Shown: positions 1-5,919 of the stretch, in pieces | Layout: each line of letters opens with the position of its first letter | How positions within the stretch are numbered: position 1 is the stretch's first letter | Assembly (NCBI GenBank): GCA_937893145.1 | Contig: CALBJW010000068.1 | Location: 1-12,004, forward strand | Reading direction: 5' to 3' | Length of the DNA: 12,004 nucleotides | Source: an uncultured Prevotellaceae bacterium | GTDB taxonomy: Bacteria > Bacteroidota > Bacteroidia > Bacteroidales > Bacteroidaceae | Made by a program: the position numbers and the translations under genes | Notes under the pieces: generated by a model | What the model was told of the DNA's origin: nothing | Seen by the model: only the letters and a program-made list of their open reading frames with translations | Database searches by the model: none

Positions 1-260
1 TAGACACTCTGAATCCACCAGTACCAACCATTGTTCCAGTCGCTCCACTCTCGTGTAAGCATGAGACTACCGACGATTTTTTCTCCGACTCTGGCCACAT
101 AATAGCAGCCTCTGTTCTCATCATTCATTGCCGCTGTTACGCCTTGGGTAACGGTCTCATTGTCGAGCAGAGTGCCCTCCGATTCCATTGCCATGTCAAC
201 CTGAAATTTTGCAATGACTTCAATGTCTTCAGTTCGTCCTTGGGTGATTATTACTTCCAT
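1..260 (-). CDS. GNAT-family N-acetyltransferase, C-terminal part outside window
   Basis: Reading leftward from the ATG at 258-260 gives 86 open codons that run off the window edge without a stop. The protein begins MEVIITQGRTEDIEVIAKFQ and contains the stretch YYVARVGEKIVGSLMLTREW, which matches the beta-strand region (residue protected, then 'V-G-x-I-V-G' turn) leading into the acetyl-CoA fold of GNAT enzymes. The acetyl-CoA-binding loop (R/Q-x-x-G-x-G/A) would lie beyond the edge, so the family call rests on the N-terminal half only. An AAGGA sequence about 6 bases upstream of this ATG supports the start. The start lies 32 bases inside the 3' end of the arsenate reductase gene, so the two are probably co-transcribed and translationally coupled. 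The acetyl acceptor cannot be told. Confidence 0.75.
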   Translation of the reverse strand, partial: MEVIITQGRTEDIEVIAKFQVDMAMESEGTLLDNETVTQGVTAAMNDENRGCYYVARVGEKIVGSLMLTREWSDWNNGWYWWIQSV

Positions 261-678
261 GATTGTCCTTAATCTGATTTACAAACTCTGTCATCTTCTC
301 CTTGATTTCATCTCTCACACGACGGAACTCTGGCAAAACCTCTTTTTCGCTTCCCTTAAAAGCATCAGGATCGTCAAAGCCAATGTGTAGTCGGCGACGT
401 ACATTGCCAATAAATACCGGACAAGATTCTTTGGCACCATCACAAACCGTTATGACATAATCCCACTCCTCACCAAGGTACTGGTCAATGGATTTTGGGT
501 AGTGATTGCTTATGTCTATGCCTATCTCTTTCATTACCTTTATGCCAAGAGGATGAACTTCAGATGCGGGACGAGTTCCTGCGGAACATACGGTAAGGGA
601 TGGATCAAGGCTTTGCAGAATACCATGAGCCATCTGACTTCGACAACGATTGCCGGTGCATAAGACGAGAATTCGCAT
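229..678 (-). CDS. arsC: Arsenate reductase, thioredoxin-type (LMW protein tyrosine phosphatase fold)
   Basis: The 149-residue protein starting MRILVLCTGNRCRSQ has the P-loop C-x5-R-S (Cys7, Arg13, Ser14), the second and third redox cysteines seven residues apart in VCDGAKESCP (Cys79, Cys86), and the FDDP loop with Asp102. The spacing from Cys7 to Asp102 (95 residues) and the Cys79/Cys86 pair match the catalytic plan of Staphylococcus aureus ArsC (Cys10, Cys82, Cys89, Asp105). Such enzymes reduce arsenate to arsenite in the cytoplasm and are recycled by thioredoxin. An upstream in-frame ATG at 714 would add 12 residues (MGGICF...), but family proteins begin right before the first beta-strand, so 678 is preferred. 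The 3' end overlaps the GNAT gene by 32 bases. No ArsR, ArsB or Acr3 gene is visible here, so a role as a plain phosphatase is not fully excluded, though the extra cysteine pair argues for arsenate reduction. Confidence 0.88.
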   Translation of the reverse strand: MRILVLCTGNRCRSQMAHGILQSLDPSLTVCSAGTRPASEVHPLGIKVMKEIGIDISNHYPKSIDQYLGEEWDYVITVCDGAKESCPVFIGNVRRRLHIGFDDPDAFKGSEKEVLPEFRRVRDEIKEKMTEFVNQIKDNHGSNNHPRTN

Positions 679-696
679 TTTTGTGACTGTAGGTTG

Positions 697-738
697 AAAA
701 CATATCCCCCCCAAGTATCTGTCATTATTGGGGGGATA
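697..738 (-). promoter_or_regulatory. arsC: Candidate arsC promoter with overlapping C6/G6 inverted repeat
   Basis: On the minus strand a TATGTTTT sequence (697-704) matches seven of eight positions of the Bacteroidetes -7 box TANNTTTG, 18 bases upstream of the preferred arsC start. A perfect 9-bp inverted repeat, TATCCCCCC at 703-711 with GGGGGGATA at 730-738, abuts and slightly overlaps this box and fills the spacer upstream of it. That position would suit an operator (for example for an ArsR-type repressor), but the repeat could equally form a hairpin ending the upstream esterase transcript. It lacks a clean T-tract on the minus strand. No clear -33 TTTG is present. The repeat is seen directly; its role is inferred. 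Confidence 0.4.
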
Positions 739-775
739 ATTATGTAGCTTTTATGATATGTTACGGGCCTTTGTG

Positions 776-1954
776 CTATTTCTTCCAAAGTTCGCGGAGG
801 AAGCGGAAGTAGAGCAGATGGCGCCATGTTGACCAGTCGTGACCTCCGTGGCCGCCAGCATAGTATTCGTGCTTGATGCTGCGAGCATTGAGGGCATCGG
901 TCAGTCCCTTCACTCTCACATTGAAGAAGCCCGATTGCTCTTCTGTTCCTTGTCCTATGAAGAGATAGTCTATCTTGCTGTTCACATCCTTGGTGTTCAT
1001 GAATGTAGGCATAGTCTTCTCAGGGTCGGCATCTCCTGCACTCAGCACTCCGAAGTTTGCAAACAGGTCGAGACAGCGTTCCATTCCGCTGAACATGGTG
1101 TGGCGTCCACCCATCGAAAGACCAGAAATGGCACGACCATGAGGATTGGCAATGGTCTTGTAGTGTTCATCAACATAAGGCACAATGACCTCTCTCAACT
1201 CACGAGCCATGATGTCAAAGGTCAGGTCGGCATGTTTAGGATGGTTGCGGTGCACCACCTGATTGTTGATGATGGCAATAATCATTGGCTCCGCCTTTCC
1301 CTCAGCAAGAAGATTGTCCATGATGAAGTTCACACGACCATCATACATCCAGTTGGAAGGCAGTTCGCCACTACCACCCATGAGGTACAGCACAGGATAC
1401 TTCTTCTTTGGGTTGAACATCGGAGGGGTATATACATACATCTCACGTTCACCTCCAGTCACACTACTTGAATATATGTGTCGAGTTACGGAACCGTGTG
1501 GCACAGGCTTGGCATCATACCACTGAGGTTCATCGCCATGAATGATGAGTTCGCTGTATGGAGGCATAGCCGTGAAGGCAGCATAAGTATTGTTAGGGTC
1601 CGCCATGCTCACACCATCAACAATGATATTGTACTGATACATATCCACTGGCAGTGGACCAATCTTCAGAGTCCAGATGCCATCCTCGCCCTTAGTGAAT
1701 GGGAGCGGACTCTTCTCGTGCATCACGGTGAGCATAGCACCCGAGAGTTTCACCTCATGGGCTTGAGGTGCCTTGATGCGGAAGACAACAGTGTGGTCGT
1801 CGTTCACCTGTGGCGAATTCAGTGACGCGCTGAAAGGCACAAGTCCCTCCGTGTCTTTCTGCGGATTATGACAAAGGTTGATGTTCGACTGCTGTGCATT
1901 TGCCGCTCCACACATTGCGAGCGACATAGCGAGTACCTGTAATTTCTTAATCAT
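776..1954 (-). CDS. Secreted CE1-type esterase (alpha/beta hydrolase) with N-terminal E-set domain
   Basis: The 392-residue precursor opens with a type I signal peptide (about residues 1-20, cleavage after ANA). The LAMC at 12-15 is not a proper lipobox, so a lipoprotein is unlikely. Residues about 35-135 look like the immunoglobulin-like E-set/CBM48-type domain that precedes many Bacteroidetes CE1 enzymes (VVFRIKAP, then WTLKIGPLP, YQYNIIVDG). Residues 155-390 form the esterase domain: YPVLYLMGGSG with oxyanion-region glycines, the nucleophile elbow GLSMGG (Ser280), and the catalytic histidine in GGHDW (His372). The acid is probably in GQGTEE (Glu338/Glu339), which is less certain. Relatives are feruloyl or acetyl-xylan esterases and enterochelin-esterase-like proteins, so it probably removes ester decorations from plant polysaccharide in the periplasm or outside. 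The substrate cannot be fixed from sequence. It is monocistronic by layout, with its own promoter at 2026-2057. Confidence 0.85.
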   Translation of the reverse strand: MIKKLQVLAMSLAMCGAANAQQSNINLCHNPQKDTEGLVPFSASLNSPQVNDDHTVVFRIKAPQAHEVKLSGAMLTVMHEKSPLPFTKGEDGIWTLKIGPLPVDMYQYNIIVDGVSMADPNNTYAAFTAMPPYSELIIHGDEPQWYDAKPVPHGSVTRHIYSSSVTGGEREMYVYTPPMFNPKKKYPVLYLMGGSGELPSNWMYDGRVNFIMDNLLAEGKAEPMIIAIINNQVVHRNHPKHADLTFDIMARELREVIVPYVDEHYKTIANPHGRAISGLSMGGRHTMFSGMERCLDLFANFGVLSAGDADPEKTMPTFMNTKDVNSKIDYLFIGQGTEEQSGFFNVRVKGLTDALNARSIKHEYYAGGHGGHDWSTWRHLLYFRFLRELWKK

Positions 1955-2025
1955 AGTCGTTAATCTTTTAATAGGTGATTAGTATTCTCGGTATTGCCAT
2001 GATGAACTTGCCATCATATAAGCGA

Positions 2026-2057
2026 CAAAATTAAGAGTTTTTTTGCGAAAAAGCAAA
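2026..2057 (-). promoter_or_regulatory. Bacteroidetes-type promoter for the esterase gene
   Basis: On the minus strand TAATTTTG (2026-2033) is a perfect match to the -7 box TANNTTTG. A TTTG -33 element (2054-2057) lies 20 bases upstream, the normal spacing for the Bacteroidetes primary sigma factor. Transcription would start near 2019, leaving a leader of about 65 bases before the ATG at 1954. This is one of the clearest promoters in the window. Confidence 0.75.
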
Positions 2058-2123
2058 ATAAAATTTTGTCATTTGACATAATTTCACGAAATTCGCCGAG
2101 AATTAAGTAAAGACTAACTAATT

Positions 2124-2843
2124 ATGCTTGGAACAATAGTAAATACGACAACGATTCTCGTTGGTGGTGCCTTCGGGGCATTGGTGAGAACTGGTATCGC
2201 TGAGAAATACAAGAATGCGCTGTTCACAGGACTGGGACTGTGCTGTCTGGTGCTGTGTATGAATGCTGCTCTGCCCAATATGGCGAAGAGCGAATATCCG
2301 GTGATGTTCATTTTGAGTATCGCGATAGGGGCTGTGGTGGGTACTCGCCTCGACTTGGCTGGCAAGGTGGATCGTATGAACGCTAAGCTCAATGCCCGAA
2401 ATGGCAATGAGAACAACGGACTGCAAGGTCTGATGACAGGCGTGCTTCTGTACTGCATCGGTACATTCAGTATTGTGGGACCTGTGTTGTCGTGTCTTTC
2501 GCCTTCGCAAGGATGGGCATTTGATGAACCAGGTAACACCTTTTTATATACTAATGCAACGCTTGACTTGGTGACTTCTGCTGTGCTTGCAGCCTCCTAC
2601 GGTTGGATAATGCTGTTGGCTGCTCCTATCCTTTTCTGCTGGCAGGGTATGTTTTATGCTATTGCCTTCTTCTTCGGCGAGGCGATGCCAGAACCTATGC
2701 GAGTGGAGCTGAGCATAGTGGGGGGTGTGCTGATTGTGAGTTCGGGACTTGGCATTCTCGGCATCAAGGACTGCAAGACGGTCAATCTGTTGCCAAGTCT
2801 GCTGGTGCCTGTTGTGTTTTATTTGGTAAAGGGTGTTTTTTGA
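2124..2843 (+). CDS. DUF554 / YqgA-like integral membrane protein
   Basis: This 239-residue, strongly hydrophobic protein begins MLGTIVNTTTILVGGAFGAL, the typical glycine-rich opening of the DUF554 family (E. coli YqgA, Bacillus YdfK). Membrane segments are visible at about residues 3-21, 32-50, 58-75, 103-124, 146-170, 172-186, 196-214 and 222-238. The stretch TNATLDLVTSAVLAASYGW corresponds to the family's conserved 'LDG-x-TS' region near the middle. The length fits the family (about 225-240). Function is not established for the family; a transport role is often suggested. The gene stands alone between the divergent esterase and the convergent regulator. I found no convincing -7/-33 pair upstream on the plus strand: TAATTTCA at 2079-2086 is only a partial match without a correctly spaced TTTG. 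Confidence 0.85.
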   Translation: MLGTIVNTTTILVGGAFGALVRTGIAEKYKNALFTGLGLCCLVLCMNAALPNMAKSEYPVMFILSIAIGAVVGTRLDLAGKVDRMNAKLNARNGNENNGLQGLMTGVLLYCIGTFSIVGPVLSCLSPSQGWAFDEPGNTFLYTNATLDLVTSAVLAASYGWIMLLAAPILFCWQGMFYAIAFFFGEAMPEPMRVELSIVGGVLIVSSGLGILGIKDCKTVNLLPSLLVPVVFYLVKGVF

Positions 2844-2875
2844 GTTTATGGGTTTAGTGTATAGTGCATTAGACC

Positions 2876-2893
2876 TTAAAATCTAAATTTTAA
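2876..2893. terminator. Weak AT-only hairpin between convergent genes
   Basis: TTAAAAT at 2876-2882 can pair with ATTTTAA at 2887-2893 across a four-base loop, followed on the plus strand by a long T-rich run. It lies between the DUF554 gene and the convergent regulator, where a bidirectional terminator would be expected. The stem has no G-C pairs, so termination is only a possibility. Confidence 0.25.
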
Positions 2894-2895
2894 TT

Positions 2896-5727
2896 TTAAC
2901 TTTTAATTTTTAATTTCCTATATTCCGTAGGAAGAACACCGAAGGAGTCCTTGAAGCATTTAGTGAAATAGGAAGGAGTGGCAAAGCCTACGAGAGAGGC
3001 AACCTCCGACACTGGAGCATCATCGTTCTTAAGTATTTCTGCAGCAGCATGAAGGCGTATCATCCTCATGAACTCCGTAGGAGTCTGTCCTGTAACGTGC
3101 TGAATACGTCGATATAGACTCATGCGACTCATACACATGTCGCTTGCAAAGAGTTCGGTGGTGTAGTTCGCATTGCGTATGTTCTGCATCACCCTTTCCC
3201 GTGCCTTCTCCAAGAACTGCATGTCCGACTTTGAGAGAGGACTGGATGATGCATCGTCTTTTACATCAGTGTTTTCCCCCTGAACGGCTACCTCCTTAGC
3301 TTGCGACTGGCGCAGTTCCTTAGCAAGAGCCACGAGTTTCTCTATCTCCATGCGTTGCAGTTTGTTGCGAAAATAGAAATGTAGTACATACGTGATGAGA
3401 CCGACCAGCAGGATGGCATACACGAAGAACATCCACCACGTCTCCCACCATGCAGGCAGTCGGTGAATGGTGAAGTCTGTGTATGTCTCGCCCCAGTTGC
3501 CATACTCATCCGTAGCCTTGATGCTGATGGTGTAGTCGCCTTTTGAGAGTCCTGAGAAATATGCGGTGGATAAGCCCGAAGGTAGGGTGGTCCACTTTTC
3601 TGGCAGTTCGCTTGTCTTGTGCAGACAGTAGGCGTATGTGATGCTGTGCTGTTGAAGGTGGTTGAGCGAACTGAAGTTGATTTCAAGGTTAATGGTAGAG
3701 TGGTCGATGGTCACATCATGGACTCGACTGCCAATGATGGTCTTTCTTCCATCAGTTACGACAGAGGATACCATAGGCAGGTGTACCTGGTTCGGATGGT
3801 CGAGAGATGAGTAGGACGACAATTCGCAGTAGCCTCCTGCTCCACCCACATACACACGGTCCTCGTGGCAGCGCATGAAGGTGAAGAAGTCGATGCCTAT
3901 CTCAGTGTCGCGAGCATTGAGGGTGCGTCCCGTGCGGTTCTGGGTGTTGTACTCACGAACATAGTTGTTGGTGAGCATCCACAGATGGCCGTGCTTGTCG
4001 AAGGAGAGGGAGAGGATAGCATCGCCGTTGTCGAGGCGGAGTTCTTGAGAGAGCGTGTTGTCGGTAGCGGAGTCTTGGATGGTATATACAATGCCAAGAT
4101 TGTTGGCTACCCATAGTTTGCCTTCTGGTCCACGACATAAGCTGGTGAAGGTGTCGTCGGACAGCAGTTTTCGTTTTCCTGTGTGGATGTCTATCACTCC
4201 GAGTCCCTTGAGGCTGGATATATAGTATAGTCTGTTGCCGTCGGCAGAGAGGTGCATCTTCGTTATCCAGTCGGTAGAGTGGGAGAGTGTGGTGAGTCGT
4301 TTTCTCTTCTGGTCGTATCGCACCACACCCTTTGTGGTGCTAATCCACAGACTGCCTCTGCCATCAGCATAGATGCAGACAGGTGTGTCGTGAAGACGAG
4401 CGACCTTAGTGCATTGGACATTCATGCCCTGATGAGTGATGTGGTAGATGTCCTTGCCCTCATTGCTCCAGATGCCATCGCCATGCGAGTCTATCTCCAT
4501 GATGTGGGAAGGCAAATCCCACTTCAGCAAGTTCTTGGCTATGTTGCATTCGCCAGTATGAGGATTGTAGAGTACTACTCCGAAACGAAGATGCCAAAGC
4601 CACACATAGCCATCACGGTCGATAGCGGCATCGCTTGCCACCATCTCCATGCCTGTGTTCTTGAGTACCTGGGAGAGGGAATGGCGAGTGATGGCATAGT
4701 CTTGAGGGTGAATGACGAAGGGACGAGGAGAGAAACTTGCCACAAGAAGATTGTCGTTGTGGTCCTTAGTGATGGAGGCAAAAATGTTCTTGCCCTTAGG
4801 AATCATGCCATCGATGGAGTGGGGAGCAAGACTGCCGTCGGAGGTGATGTCGTAGGCATAGAACCCATCCATAGCAGAGCACCAGAGGGTGTTGCCACGC
4901 CCCTGAAGAGAGATAATCTGTCCTTTGCTGGTATTACCCTCGAAGGTGCAGGGCTGGAAGGTCACCTCCCCATCGTAGGCTGTACCAACAGGTATATACT
5001 TCACGATGCCTCTGCCCCATGTTGCCACCCAGAAACAACCGTTCTTCTTGTCCTCATAGATGCCACCGTAGGGTTCGCAGTTGTCGGGCCACTTGCAGCG
5101 GTCGAAGTGGTCGGTGGAGGTGTTGTACCTCAGTAGTCCGCCTCTACACTCTGTCATCCAGAGATTGTTGCGGCTATCGCTGAAGACTGCATTGACAAAC
5201 TTGCTGCCATCGCCCTCGTTCTGTGCTCGGTAGGTATGGATTATCTCGCCAGAAGGAGAGAGATGGAGGATATTCCTCTCGGCAATAACCCAGAGGGTGC
5301 CATCGTTGACAAGAGAGATATTGTTGATGCGGCTGCCTGAGATGAGTCGATGTTCGATAGGCACGACCTTGTAGTCCTCCTTATTTATATAGTAGAGTCC
5401 TGCATCGGTAGCTACCCACACACGCCCATCTTTAGCACATGCTATGTCAAGGATATTGTTAGACTTCCAGAACGAAGGGTTGGCATTGTCATTGCGGAAG
5501 GCATCAACACGGTAGCCATCGTCTCGCCAAAGTCCTTCATCGCTGGCATACCACAGGAATCCCTCCCTATCTTCTGCTATGTGGGTGATGTTTGCAGTAG
5601 GCAGAAAACGGTCGGAATAGAAGGGCTCAGCCATCATGTTCTGGGCTGAAACGCTGTGGTACGATAAAATAAATGTAACAAATAGAATAAATATCCCAAA
5701 TGTGTTGGGAGTGCCTTTATTTATCAT
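2896..5727 (-). CDS. Transmembrane sensor-regulator: Reg_prop propeller, Y_Y_Y domain, TM helix, AraC-type HTH (no kinase)
   Basis: The 943-residue protein has a signal peptide/N-terminal hydrophobic segment (residues 10-29, ending VSAQN). About residues 40-655 are repeated blades of the two-component-regulator propeller type, recognised by recurring 'D-x-x-G-x-L/V-W-V/I-A-T/S' strings (EDREGFLWYASDEGL, AKDGRVWVATDAGL, DGRGSLWISTTKGV). A Y_Y_Y-type beta-sandwich follows (about 690-755, ending in YTISIKATDEYGNW). One transmembrane helix lies at about 766-788 (MFFVYAILLVGLITYVLHFY), then a short charged linker (789-835), and a complete C-terminal AraC/HTH_18 DNA-binding domain (about 840-940: LFASDMCMSRMSLYRRI, then EVASLVGFATPSYFTKCFK). 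Classical hybrid two-component systems have histidine kinase, ATPase and receiver domains between the helix and the HTH, about 500 residues more; all are absent here and the linker has no room for them. It is therefore read as a one-component regulator that senses a periplasmic glycan and acts directly on DNA. Its likely targets are the divergent secreted protein and GH27 genes. Confidence 0.9.
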   Translation of the reverse strand: MINKGTPNTFGIFILFVTFILSYHSVSAQNMMAEPFYSDRFLPTANITHIAEDREGFLWYASDEGLWRDDGYRVDAFRNDNANPSFWKSNNILDIACAKDGRVWVATDAGLYYINKEDYKVVPIEHRLISGSRINNISLVNDGTLWVIAERNILHLSPSGEIIHTYRAQNEGDGSKFVNAVFSDSRNNLWMTECRGGLLRYNTSTDHFDRCKWPDNCEPYGGIYEDKKNGCFWVATWGRGIVKYIPVGTAYDGEVTFQPCTFEGNTSKGQIISLQGRGNTLWCSAMDGFYAYDITSDGSLAPHSIDGMIPKGKNIFASITKDHNDNLLVASFSPRPFVIHPQDYAITRHSLSQVLKNTGMEMVASDAAIDRDGYVWLWHLRFGVVLYNPHTGECNIAKNLLKWDLPSHIMEIDSHGDGIWSNEGKDIYHITHQGMNVQCTKVARLHDTPVCIYADGRGSLWISTTKGVVRYDQKRKRLTTLSHSTDWITKMHLSADGNRLYYISSLKGLGVIDIHTGKRKLLSDDTFTSLCRGPEGKLWVANNLGIVYTIQDSATDNTLSQELRLDNGDAILSLSFDKHGHLWMLTNNYVREYNTQNRTGRTLNARDTEIGIDFFTFMRCHEDRVYVGGAGGYCELSSYSSLDHPNQVHLPMVSSVVTDGRKTIIGSRVHDVTIDHSTINLEINFSSLNHLQQHSITYAYCLHKTSELPEKWTTLPSGLSTAYFSGLSKGDYTISIKATDEYGNWGETYTDFTIHRLPAWWETWWMFFVYAILLVGLITYVLHFYFRNKLQRMEIEKLVALAKELRQSQAKEVAVQGENTDVKDDASSSPLSKSDMQFLEKARERVMQNIRNANYTTELFASDMCMSRMSLYRRIQHVTGQTPTEFMRMIRLHAAAEILKNDDAPVSEVASLVGFATPSYFTKCFKDSFGVLPTEYRKLKIKS

Positions 5728-5757
5728 TGGTTATTGAAATATAGTGGTTTACGGTTG

Positions 5758-5765
5758 CAAATATA
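5758..5765 (-). promoter_or_regulatory. -7 promoter box for the sensor-regulator gene
   Basis: On the minus strand TATATTTG matches TANNTTTG perfectly, 30 bases upstream of the ATG at 5727. The -33 region is only approximate (ATTG at 5784-5787, 18 bases away). A short palindrome, AAATAT-ACA-ATATTT at 5759-5773, overlaps the box and could be a binding site. Three TTTG motifs at 5790, 5803 and 5812 in the plus orientation lie further into the shared divergent region. Confidence 0.5.
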
Positions 5766-5863
5766 CAATATTTATTCGATACGCAATGCTTTGGATATGT
5801 AATTTGATACATTTGTTGCATATTCTGTTACAGGAAAAGATGATGTGTATGAAAAAGGTGTGA

Positions 5864-5871
5864 TAATTTTG
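5864..5871 (+). promoter_or_regulatory. -7 promoter box for the 980-residue secreted protein gene
   Basis: TAATTTTG is a perfect TANNTTTG match, giving a transcription start near 5878 and a leader of about 42 A-rich bases before the ATG at 5920. No TTTG occurs at the expected -33 position (about 5840-5843 reads ATGA). A strong -7 with a weak -33 is what one expects of an activator-dependent promoter, in keeping with control by the divergent AraC-type regulator. That last point is inference. Confidence 0.55.
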
Positions 5872-5919
5872 CAGCGAGAAAAAAACAAATCTCTAACAAT
5901 GTTTTAATCAACCAATCAA

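Noticed and set aside
679..714. Upstream ATG start for arsC adding 12 residues
   Set aside because: The added residues come partly from the C6/G6 inverted repeat and the near-consensus -7 box, and the family begins directly at the MRILVLC strand.
839..1471. 210-codon open frame on the plus strand within the esterase gene
   Set aside because: It is antisense to the esterase catalytic domain, with no recognisable motifs and a histidine-rich composition typical of a shadow frame.
2042..2086. Plus-strand promoter for the DUF554 gene
   Set aside because: TAATTTCA at 2079-2086 matches the -7 box only partly, and the available TTTG motifs are 10 or 33 bases away rather than about 20.
4252..5136. 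294-codon open frame on the plus strand within the sensor-regulator gene
   Set aside because: It lies wholly antisense to clear propeller-blade coding sequence, shows no family features, and its residue make-up is that of a shadow frame.
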